Shown here piece after piece: positions 18,504 to 25,619 of a stretch of 64,000 nucleotides of DNA. The translations under genes were made by a program, and so were the position numbers. Below the pieces are notes generated by a model. The model saw only the letters and a list, made by a program, of their open reading frames with translations, was not told the origin of the DNA and made no database searches. The DNA is from Rathayibacter sp. VKM Ac-2856 (GTDB taxonomy: Bacteria; Actinomycetota; Actinomycetes; Actinomycetales; Microbacteriaceae). Positions within the stretch are counted from its first letter, which is position 1. Each line of letters opens with the position of its first letter. Where the stretch lies: assembly GCF_013205055.1 (NCBI RefSeq), contig NZ_JABMLF010000002.1, positions 412,365 to 476,364 of the forward strand. Reading direction: 5' to 3'.

Positions 18504-18645
18504 GTTAAACGGGGTCGTGCTTCCCGCAGGGCGTGTGGAGCGGTGCACAACCGTTCCTTCGACGGAAGCTTTGATCATCTGCTTCTTGAGGTCGGCCGAG
18601 CGCATGGGCGTCTCGCACAGGTGGGCTGCGTAGCCTGGACCGGCC

Positions 18646-19563
18646 ATGAATCCCGCCGCCTTCCCGCCGCCCGATCCGTCGACCGTCGCTCCTGAGGAGC
18701 CTCCTCTCGCCGGTGCGCCGATGGCGCCGCAGGGCGGGAGCGCCCCCTTCGCGTGGCCGGCTCCGCCCGAGCCGCAGCCGTCGGTCGCGGCGCCGTACTC
18801 CTCTCTTCTCTATCTGCCGGATCCGCGGGTGCGGTGGGGGCTGCCGACCGCGGCCCTGACGATCGCGGGGATCGTGCTGCCGCTGGCGCTGCTGATCCTG
18901 CTGTTCGGCTTCGGGGTGCTGCCCTACTCCCCCGGGCTCGTCTTCGCCGGGTCCTTCGCCAGCTACCTGGTCGCGCTCGTGATCCCGTTCGCCGCCTCGC
19001 GGCTGCGCGGACTCGGGTCGCTGGCCGCCGACTACGGACTGCGGTTCCGCTGGATCGACGTGCCGATCGGCATCGCGCTCGGGATCGGCGTGCGGATCGC
19101 GATCGTCGCCGTGCTGATCGTGTTCGCGCCGCTGCTGCAGGGGGCGGAGAGCAATCTCGAGCTGGATCCGGATCCGCTGTGGTTCGTCCTGAGCTCGGTG
19201 ATGATCCCGGTGCTGGTCGCGCCGTTCGTGGAGGAGATCCTCTGCCGCGGCGTGGTGATGCGGGCGGTGCGCAACCGGATGCTGCGGACGAAGGGCGAGG
19301 CCGCGCCGCCGGCGCGCGGGCGCCGGATGTGGGCGGCGGTGTTCAGCGTGATCGCGTCGACCCTGGTCTTCGCGCTGCTGCACGGGCACCAGATGGTGAA
19401 CCCGGCGACGGTGGTCACGCTGGGGACGACGACCGTCATCGCCGGGCTCGCGCACGGCTGGATCTCCACGGTCACCGGGCGGCTCGGCGCGGCGATCGTG
19501 TCGCACGCGACGCTGAACGGGTCGGCGGTGCTGCTGCTGGTGCTGGTGACGGCGCTGGGGTAG
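18646..19563 (+). CDS. CPBP family intramembrane metalloprotease
   Basis: A 305-residue membrane protein. The first 60 residues are proline-rich and cytosolic, followed by about eight membrane helices. The three CPBP (Abi) motifs are present: VAPFVEEILCRG with the Glu-Glu and Arg, LVFALLHGHQ with the His, and SHATLNG near the end. Such proteins cleave substrates within the membrane or process peptides; the target here is unknown. A TAGCCT -10 hexamer ends 9 bp before the ATG, so the mRNA probably has almost no leader. Confidence 0.9.
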   Translation: MNPAAFPPPDPSTVAPEEPPLAGAPMAPQGGSAPFAWPAPPEPQPSVAAPYSSLLYLPDPRVRWGLPTAALTIAGIVLPLALLILLFGFGVLPYSPGLVFAGSFASYLVALVIPFAASRLRGLGSLAADYGLRFRWIDVPIGIALGIGVRIAIVAVLIVFAPLLQGAESNLELDPDPLWFVLSSVMIPVLVAPFVEEILCRGVVMRAVRNRMLRTKGEAAPPARGRRMWAAVFSVIASTLVFALLHGHQMVNPATVVTLGTTTVIAGLAHGWISTVTGRLGAAIVSHATLNGSAVLLLVLVTALG

Positions 19564-19567
19564 GGGG

Positions 19568-19742
19568 ATCTCGATACGCCCTCTGCGAGGGCTGCTCGAT
19601 CAGCATGCGGTCCTTGCCGGTCGAGTAGGCGCGGAGCGGCGTATCGAGACCGACGTCTGCAGGGAGGTGGATCTCGATACGCCCTCTGCGAGGGCTGCTC
19701 GATCAGCATGGTCGGGGCGGGGCGGGCTGCTCGATCAGCATG
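19568..19742. repeat. Family i hairpin repeats, three copies plus a fragment
   Basis: A forward copy (19568-19607, stem GCCCTC/GAGGGC), a short reverse copy (19619-19651), a second forward copy (19670-19710) and a half copy (19724-19742) fill the convergent gap between the CPBP protease and the alarmone synthetase genes. Confidence 0.85.
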
Positions 19743-19753
19743 TCCGCGGCGGG

Positions 19754-20491
19754 TCAGACGTCGAGGACGCGGAGGACCGGGTCGAGGGGGAGCTCGCCGC
19801 GGACCTGGCGGTGCAGGCGCTCCATGTCGGCGTCGAGGGCGGCGGCGGTGCGCGCGGCGTCGGAGAGGCCGTCGAGCAGCTGCTGCGGGACCTGCCGGTC
19901 GTACTTGTAGTAGATCTTGTGCTCGAGGCTCGCCCAGAAGTCCATCGCGATGGTGCGGAACTGGACCTCGACGCAGACGTTCACCGAGCCGCCGGAGAGG
20001 AAGACCGGCACCTCGACGATGGCGTGCAGGCTCTTGTAGCCGTTCTCCTTCGGGGTGGCGATGTAGTCCTTCACCTCGAGGACGCGGACGTCGGCCTGCG
20101 AGGTGAGCATGTCGAAGACGCGGTAGACGTCCGAGACGAAGCTGCAGGTGATCCGGACGCCCGCGATGTCGGTGATCGCGCCGGCGATGCCCTCGAACGA
20201 GGTGTCGCAGCCCTTGCGCTCGATCTTCTCGATCAGGCTGTCGGCCGACTTCAGCCGGCTCGAGACGTGCTCGATCGGGTTGTACTCCCGCATCTCGCGG
20301 AACTCCTCCTGCAGGATCGTCACCTTCGTGACGATCTCGTCCATGCCGAACTTGTACTGCAGCATGAATCGCGCGAAGTCGTCGCGGAGAGCGCGGATCT
20401 CGGCGACGGTGCCGGCGTCGAGCGCCTGGGCGACCTCGTCCGTCAGCGGGGGGACGGCGGGCGCCGTGCGGTCGGGAGTTCGGGGTTCCAC
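19754..20491 (-). CDS. Small alarmone synthetase (RelA/SpoT synthetase domain protein)
   Basis: A 245-residue protein with only the (p)ppGpp synthetase domain: no HD hydrolase, TGS or ACT domain, so it is a small alarmone synthetase of the YjbM/RelP type rather than the bifunctional Rel. Conserved segments are VSSRLKSADSLIEKIERKG, ITDIAGVRITCSFVSDVYRV and KDYIATPKENGYKSLHAIVE, followed by VEVQFRTIAMDFWASLEH. It should make ppGpp or pppGpp from ATP and GDP or GTP when expressed, probably in envelope or other stress. The GTG at 20491 has TAGGGT 8 bp upstream, so the transcript is likely leaderless. Confidence 0.92.
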   Translation of the reverse strand: MEPRTPDRTAPAVPPLTDEVAQALDAGTVAEIRALRDDFARFMLQYKFGMDEIVTKVTILQEEFREMREYNPIEHVSSRLKSADSLIEKIERKGCDTSFEGIAGAITDIAGVRITCSFVSDVYRVFDMLTSQADVRVLEVKDYIATPKENGYKSLHAIVEVPVFLSGGSVNVCVEVQFRTIAMDFWASLEHKIYYKYDRQVPQQLLDGLSDAARTAAALDADMERLHRQVRGELPLDPVLRVLDV

Positions 20492-20629
20492 GGGGAGCCA
20501 CCCTACGCGCGGGCACCTCGGGCCCGGTTGTGAGACGCCATCGCGGTTCCGAGGAGTCCGGCCAGGGCTCCGCCCGCCTCCGCCCCGCGGGGGACGCCCG
20601 GCGCCGCGCCCGCTGGCTAGCGTCGGAGA

Positions 20630-20812
20630 ATGACCTCCGCCATCACCGCCTTCGGCGTCCTCTACATCGTCGTCGCCATCGCGGTCGTCGTGATCGTGCT
20701 CGTGCTCGCCGTGCTGCTCTGCCGGCTCGCGATCGCCGCGCGGGAGAACCAGCTGGCGACCGTGCGCCTGCGCGAGCTGCAGATCGAGCGGCTGCTCCTC
20801 GACGACGAGTGA
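20630..20812 (+). CDS. Small single-pass membrane protein
   Basis: A 60-residue protein with one long hydrophobic helix (about 5-34), then a charged amphipathic segment. I do not recognise a family. Support for it being real is the TAGCGT -10 hexamer 6 bp before the ATG, the GGAGA just ahead of the start, the membrane-like composition, and the fact that it fits exactly between two minus-strand genes. The tail could form a short helix for a partner protein. Confidence 0.55.
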   Translation: MTSAITAFGVLYIVVAIAVVVIVLVLAVLLCRLAIAARENQLATVRLRELQIERLLLDDE

Positions 20813-20831
20813 CCGCGACCGGCCGCCCGGA

Positions 20832-22262
20832 TCAGGGCAGCGCCGGGCGCACCTCCGGGCGGGAGACCTTCGGGATCAGCAGCCCCAGGACGACCGCGAC
20901 CACGGCGCCGATCGCGCCGATCACGAACGTCGTCCGGAACGCCTCGGAGCTCGGCAGGTCGACGGCGCCGACCGAGACGGTCAGCTGCGCCAGCACCGCC
21001 GCGGTGACCGCGGAGGACAGCGTCGTGCCGAGGGTGCGCATCAGCGAGTTGAGGCCGTTCGCCGCCGCGGTCTCCGACGCCGGCACCGCGTGCATGATCA
21101 GGGTCGGCATGGCGGCGTAGGCGAGGCCGAGGCCGACGCCGATCAGCGCGTTGATCACGAGGATCTGCCAGACCTCGGCGCCGAACGGGAGGATCAGCAG
21201 GTAGGACACGGCGATCAGCGCCGCCCCCGAGACCAGCACCAGGCGCGGACCGGACTGCGCCGAGAGCCGGGCGGCCAGCGGCGAGGTCGCCATCATCGCG
21301 AGCCCGGACGGCGCGAGGACGAGGCTCGCCACGATCAGGCTGAGGCCGAAGCCCACGCCCGAGGCGGCGGGGAGCTCGAGGCGCTGCGGCAGGGTGATCT
21401 GCGCGCCGAAGAAGGCGAAGCCGACGGCCACCGAGGCGAGGTTCGTGAAGAGCACGGCCGGGCGGGCGGCGACCCGGAGATCGACCAGCGGGCTCTCCTG
21501 CCGCAGCTCGTACCAGCCCCAGATCAGCAGGACCGCGACGCCGCCGAGCCCGGAGCCGAGGATGGCGGGGCTCGTCCAGCCCGCGTCGTTGCCGCGGGAG
21601 ACGGCGATCAGGATGCCGCTGAGGCCGATCGCGAGGCCGATGGTGCCGACGACGTCGAAGCGCCCGGGCGAGCGCAGAGTCGAGACGGGGATGACGAGGA
21701 GCACGAGGACGATGTCGAGGACGCCGAGTCCGGCGGACATCCAGAACAGCACGTGCCAGTCGAGGTTCTCGGCGACCAGGGCGCTGAGCGGCAGGCCGAG
21801 CGCGCCGCCGATGCCGAGCGTGGCGCTGACGAGGGCGATCGCGCCGGGCAGGCGGTCGCGGTGCAGGGTGTCGCGGAGGATCGAGATGCCGAGCGGGATG
21901 ACGCCCATCACGGCGCCCTGGAGGGCCCGGCCGACGACGAGGGTCCAGACGTCGACCGCGAAGGCGCAGACGATCGAGCCGATCACGAGGACGACGAGCG
22001 CGGCGAGGGCCATCCGGCGCTTGCCGTAGAGGTCGCCCAGGCGACCGGAGACCGGGGTGAGGATGCAGGCGCTGAGCAGCGTCGCGGTGATCACCCACGC
22101 GGTCTCGCTGCGGTCCGCGCCGAGCAGCGCGGGCAGCTCCGACTGGATCGGGACGACGAGCGTCTGCATGAACGAGGCGCTCATCCCCGCGAAGGCGAGG
22201 ACGGCGGTGATCAGGCGCGGGTCGGGCGAGCGGGTGAGCGAGCGTCTGTCGGAGTCGGGCAC
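20832..22262 (-). CDS. MFS drug/multidrug exporter, DHA2-type
   Basis: A 476-residue major facilitator protein with about 14 hydrophobic segments. The motif-A-like loop GRLGDLYGKRRM lies between helices 2 and 3, and the motif C region LGIGGALGLPLSALVAE is typical of proton-coupled exporters of the DHA2 branch. Substrates are probably amphipathic drugs or metabolites, but this cannot be read from the sequence. The GTG at 22262 is the likely start. No regulator lies next to it, and the neighbour across the 174-bp divergent gap is a SnoaL-like protein. Confidence 0.9.
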   Translation of the reverse strand: MPDSDRRSLTRSPDPRLITAVLAFAGMSASFMQTLVVPIQSELPALLGADRSETAWVITATLLSACILTPVSGRLGDLYGKRRMALAALVVLVIGSIVCAFAVDVWTLVVGRALQGAVMGVIPLGISILRDTLHRDRLPGAIALVSATLGIGGALGLPLSALVAENLDWHVLFWMSAGLGVLDIVLVLLVIPVSTLRSPGRFDVVGTIGLAIGLSGILIAVSRGNDAGWTSPAILGSGLGGVAVLLIWGWYELRQESPLVDLRVAARPAVLFTNLASVAVGFAFFGAQITLPQRLELPAASGVGFGLSLIVASLVLAPSGLAMMATSPLAARLSAQSGPRLVLVSGAALIAVSYLLILPFGAEVWQILVINALIGVGLGLAYAAMPTLIMHAVPASETAAANGLNSLMRTLGTTLSSAVTAAVLAQLTVSVGAVDLPSSEAFRTTFVIGAIGAVVAVVLGLLIPKVSRPEVRPALP

Positions 22263-22436
22263 TGCGGTCCTTCGTGTCGTCGGCGTGCCTCGGCGGGGCG
22301 CCTCGGTGAGGCGTCCTGGGCGGCGGGTCGTATTGCCCAGCTTTGCATCGCCGGGCCCCTGAGCCGAACCGACCGGGACTCGGAATCCTTCCCGATCGCT
22401 CTACCGGGCGGCGGCGGGCGGGACGAGGATGGGCGC

Positions 22437-22796
22437 ATGATCGAGATCGAGAGCTGGATCGCCGGGTACGAGAAGGCCTGGGCGACGGACGACCCCGCCG
22501 ATGTCGCGGCGCTCTTCACCGAGGACGCGGAGTACTTCACGACGCCGTACGCGGAGGCGATCACCCCGCGGGACGCCGTCGTGGAGTGGTGGATCGCGGA
22601 GAGCGAGCCGGACGACCCGACGTTCGCGTGGGGGCTCGTCGCGCTGACGGAGAGCACGGCGGTGGTGGAGGCGCGGACCATCTACCCGTCGGACCGGACC
22701 TACCTGAATCTGTGGGTGATCCGCTTCGCGCCGGACGGGCGGGCCTGCTCGTTCACGGAGTGGTACATGGAGGAGCCGAGCGACTCGGTGAGCTGA
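22437..22796 (+). CDS. SnoaL-like / NTF2-fold protein
   Basis: A 119-residue protein of the NTF2-like superfamily. The start IESWIAGYEKAWATDDPADVAALFTEDAEYFTTPY is the diagnostic pattern (helix, then the cone-forming beta strand), followed by a VVEWWIAE helix and a beta-rich half ending FTEWYMEEP. No enzyme can be named, as the fold serves isomerases, hydrolases and binding proteins. The ATG at 22437 has a GAGG site 11 bp upstream; it is divergent from the MFS exporter. Confidence 0.85.
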   Translation: MIEIESWIAGYEKAWATDDPADVAALFTEDAEYFTTPYAEAITPRDAVVEWWIAESEPDDPTFAWGLVALTESTAVVEARTIYPSDRTYLNLWVIRFAPDGRACSFTEWYMEEPSDSVS

Positions 22797-22799
22797 GGG

Positions 22800-22942
22800 G
22801 GTCTCGATACGCCCCTCCGGGGCTACTCGACCAGCATGCGGTTCATGCTGATCGAGTAGGGCGCGGAGCGGCCGTATCGAGATCCGACGTGTCGGAGACG
22901 GTGGGTCTCGATACGCCCCTTCGGGGCTACTCGACCAGCATG
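22800..22942. repeat. Family i hairpin repeats, three copies
   Basis: Forward (22800-22838, GCCCC/GGGGC), reverse (22844-22885) and forward (22914-22942, with a TTCG loop) copies alternate in the convergent gap between the SnoaL-like and zinc metallopeptidase genes. Confidence 0.85.
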
Positions 22943-22956
22943 CGGGTGCGCGTGGG

Positions 22957-23847
22957 TCAGAGGGCGGAGCCGGGGACGGCGAAGGTGTCGCAGGCGGTGG
23001 CGTCGGCGTCGAAGCCGGCCTGGAACCAGCGCTGGCGCTGCTCGGCGGAGCCGTGGGTCCAGCCCTCGGGGTCGACGGTGCCGGTGGCCTGCTCCTGGAT
23101 GCGGTCGTCGCCGACGGCCGCGGCGGCGTCGAGGGCGTCGCGGTACTGCTCCTGCGTGACCGGCTTGAGGTAGGGGGTGCCGGTCTCGTCGGGGACGGTC
23201 GAGGCGTCGCCGACCCAGGCGCCGGCGTAGCAGTCGGCCTGCAGCTCGAGGCGCACCGAGTCGGAGTCGGGACCCGTGCCGGTGCGGTCGGCCGACTCCA
23301 TCGCGCCGGTCAGGCTCTGGATGTGGTGGCCCCACTCGTGGGCCAGGATGTACATCTGCGCCAGCGAGCCGCCCGAGGTGTCGAAGCGGGTGCGGAGCTC
23401 GTCGAAGAAGTCGGTGTCGAGGTAGATCGTCTGGTCCGGCGGGCAGTAGAACGGGCCCACCGCGGCGGTCGCGTTTCCGCAGCCCGTGCTGGTCTGGTCC
23501 TCGAAGACGATGACGCCGCCGGTGGTCGTGTAGGTCGCGCCGATCGAGCCCGCGGCGCCGGCCCAGTAGCGGTCGAGCGACTCCGCCGCGCCCTCGAGCC
23601 GGCAGTCGACCTCGGCGTTCGCGTCGGCGCCGCTGTCGCAGGCGACGGCCTCGCTGGTGACCTGCTCGGGCGACGTCCCGCCTCCGCCGACGAGACCGCC
23701 CAGCCCGGACAGGTCGAAACCGAGCAGCTGCGAGAGGAGGGCGAGCACGACGACGCCCACCGCGCCTCCGCCGACCGCGATGCCGGTGGTGCGGCCGCGG
23801 CGGCGGACCTTGCCGCCGCTGAGCTGGGAGTCGTCGTTGAAGGTCAT
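22957..23847 (-). CDS. Neutral zinc metallopeptidase (YpfJ family)
   Basis: A 296-residue protein with a short cytosolic N-terminus, one transmembrane helix (about 22-44), a Gly-rich linker and an extracellular zinc peptidase domain. The zinc motif is HEWGHHIQ in YILAHEWGHHIQSL, with the third ligand probably in the downstream RLELQADCYAGAW. Four cysteines in the mature part could form disulfides. The family (putative neutral zinc metallopeptidase) has no firmly known substrate. A TAGTTT hexamer lies 6 bp before the ATG, suggesting a leaderless mRNA. Confidence 0.92.
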   Translation of the reverse strand: MTFNDDSQLSGGKVRRRGRTTGIAVGGGAVGVVVLALLSQLLGFDLSGLGGLVGGGGTSPEQVTSEAVACDSGADANAEVDCRLEGAAESLDRYWAGAAGSIGATYTTTGGVIVFEDQTSTGCGNATAAVGPFYCPPDQTIYLDTDFFDELRTRFDTSGGSLAQMYILAHEWGHHIQSLTGAMESADRTGTGPDSDSVRLELQADCYAGAWVGDASTVPDETGTPYLKPVTQEQYRDALDAAAAVGDDRIQEQATGTVDPEGWTHGSAEQRQRWFQAGFDADATACDTFAVPGSAL

Positions 23848-23921
23848 GCGGTCAAACTAGCGCTGACCGAGGACGTGCTGCCCGGGGTTGCGGACGACGC
23901 CCGCGGCTCGGGCCGGCGGGA

Positions 23922-24356
23922 TCAGCCCCAGCGCGACTCGCTCGCGTCGCGGATGATGTCGAGCAGCGCCTCGCGCAGCGGACCGTGGTCGAGCGTGCCG
24001 GGCAGCATGTCGACCTCGAGGCGATGGGCGCGCTGCCAGGCCTCGACGCCCATCTCGGTCAGGGACACCAGCTGCCGGCGGCGATCGGCGGGGTCGCTCA
24101 CGCGCGAGACGTGGCCCTCGCGCTCGAGGCGCTCGATGGTGCGCGACATGGTCTGCACCTCGACGTGGGCGGAGGCGGCGAGCTCCTTCTGCGCGGCCGG
24201 CCCGGACTGCAGCAGGTGCAGCACGACCAGGCCCGCGTGGGTGAGTCCGATCTCGGCGAGCGCGCCGTGCCAGGCGTGCTCGACCATCCGGGACGCCGTG
24301 GCGAGGAGGCGGCCGGTGGGCCAGTCGTCCATCCCCGAGGTGTCGTCCGCGCGCAT
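23922..24356 (-). CDS. MarR family transcriptional regulator
   Basis: A 144-residue winged-helix regulator. The recognition region is VQTMSRTIERLEREGHVSR followed by the wing VSDPADRRRQLVSLTEMG, both classic for MarR. It likely responds to a small phenolic or oxidant and controls a nearby or distant transporter or enzyme, but no operator-like palindrome stands out around it. TAGCCT ends 6 bp before the ATG, so the transcript is probably leaderless. Confidence 0.92.
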   Translation of the reverse strand: MRADDTSGMDDWPTGRLLATASRMVEHAWHGALAEIGLTHAGLVVLHLLQSGPAAQKELAASAHVEVQTMSRTIERLEREGHVSRVSDPADRRRQLVSLTEMGVEAWQRAHRLEVDMLPGTLDHGPLREALLDIIRDASESRWG

Positions 24357-24409
24357 CCGCCCAGGCTAGTCCGCCCCGCCGGCAGGGCGGGACGGGACGG
24401 CGGATCGGC

Positions 24410-25366
24410 TCAGGAGGCGAAGCGGTCGGTCGCCTCGATCAGCGCGTCGAGGATGCCCGGCTCGTCGAAGGCGTGCCCGGCGTCGGGGATCAGCTGGAAG
24501 TCGGCCTCGGGCCAGGCGCGGTGCAGATCCCACGCGGTGAAGGCGGGCGTGCACATGTCGTAGCGGCCCTGGACGATGACGGCCGGGATGTCGCGCAGCA
24601 CGCCGACGTCGCGGATGAGCTGCCCCTCCTCCAGCCAGCCCTTGTGCACGAAGTAGTGGTTCTCGATCCGCGCGAAGGCCAGGGCGAAGGCGGGGTCGGA
24701 CCACGCCTGGATCATCTCGGGCTTCTGCAGGAGCGTGATGGTCGAGGACTCCCAGGTGGTCCAGGCGACGCCGGCCGGCCCGTGCACGGCGGGGTCGGCG
24801 TCGTGCAGCAGCCGGTAGTAGGCCTCGATCAGGCTGCCGCGCTCGCCCGCGGGGATGACCGAGGTGTAGCCCTCCCAGAGGTCCGGGTAGACGGCGGCGG
24901 CGCCGCCCTCGTAGAACCACTCCAGCTCGGCCCGGCGGAGGGTGAAGATGCCGCGGAGGACGATCTCGGTGACGCGCTCGGGGTGCGACTCGGCGTAGGC
25001 GAGCGCCAGCGTGGAGCCCCAGGAGCCGCCGAAGACCTGCCAGCGCTCGATGTCGAGGTGCTCGCGGAGCTTCTCGAGGTCGGAGACGAGGTACCAGGTG
25101 GTGTTGGTGGAGAGGTCGGCGTCCGGCTCGCTCGCGTGCGGGGTGGAGCGGCCGCACATCCGCTGGTCGAGGAGCACGATCCGGTACTTCTCCGGGTCGA
25201 ACAGGCGGCGGTGGGCGGCGGAGGCGCCGGCGCCCGGTCCGCCGTGGAGGAAGACGACGGGCTTGCCCTCGGGGTTGCCGGAGGCCTCCCAGTAGATCTC
25301 GTGGCCGTCGCCGACGTCGAGCATCCCGGTGTGGAAGGGCTCGATCTCGGGGTACAGAGTGCGCAT
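24410..25366 (-). CDS. pip: Proline iminopeptidase (alpha/beta hydrolase, S33)
   Basis: A 318-residue cytosolic peptidase that releases N-terminal proline from peptides. The oxyanion-hole motif HGGPGAG, the nucleophile elbow GGSWGS and the C-terminal catalytic His in DAGHAFDEPG are present, and RYDMCTP provides the catalytic Asp region. One substitution is notable: the usual DQRGCGRS reads DQRMCGRS here. The start ATG at 25366 has TAGTGT 7 bp upstream (leaderless). The in-frame extension to 25531 consists of intergenic repeat sequence and is rejected. Confidence 0.94.
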   Translation of the reverse strand: MRTLYPEIEPFHTGMLDVGDGHEIYWEASGNPEGKPVVFLHGGPGAGASAAHRRLFDPEKYRIVLLDQRMCGRSTPHASEPDADLSTNTTWYLVSDLEKLREHLDIERWQVFGGSWGSTLALAYAESHPERVTEIVLRGIFTLRRAELEWFYEGGAAAVYPDLWEGYTSVIPAGERGSLIEAYYRLLHDADPAVHGPAGVAWTTWESSTITLLQKPEMIQAWSDPAFALAFARIENHYFVHKGWLEEGQLIRDVGVLRDIPAVIVQGRYDMCTPAFTAWDLHRAWPEADFQLIPDAGHAFDEPGILDALIEATDRFAS

Positions 25367-25470
25367 GGGCCGCACACTACTGACGTTCCAGGACGCGGCC
25401 CGCGATCGGCGGCGGCGCGGCTCGGGATGGGGGCGGGGGTTGCGCGATGGGGAGGGGGCGTGGTGGGCGG

Positions 25471-25606
25471 GTCTCGATACGCCGCTCCATGCTGATCGAG
25501 TAGCCCTCGCAGAGGGCGTATCGAGATCCACCGTCGAAGGGACGTGGGTCTCGATACGCCGCTGCGCGGCTACTCGACCAGCATGGGCGGCTACTCGACC
25601 AGCATG
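25471..25606. repeat. Family i hairpin repeats, one fused pair plus copies
   Basis: A truncated forward copy is fused directly to a full reverse copy (25471-25530), followed by a forward copy (25549-25585) and a half copy (25586-25606). The fusion at CGCCGCT-CCATGCTG suggests recombination or insertion of one copy into another. Confidence 0.8.
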
Positions 25607-25619
25607 GGGCGGGGGTGCG

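Noticed and set aside
18122..18695. Small frames over the tRNA cluster
   Set aside because: They read through tRNA genes and terminators and have no ribosome-binding site or family features.
24357..24409. Possible operator for the MarR gene
   Set aside because: I found no palindrome of useful length there; only the -10 hexamer is visible.
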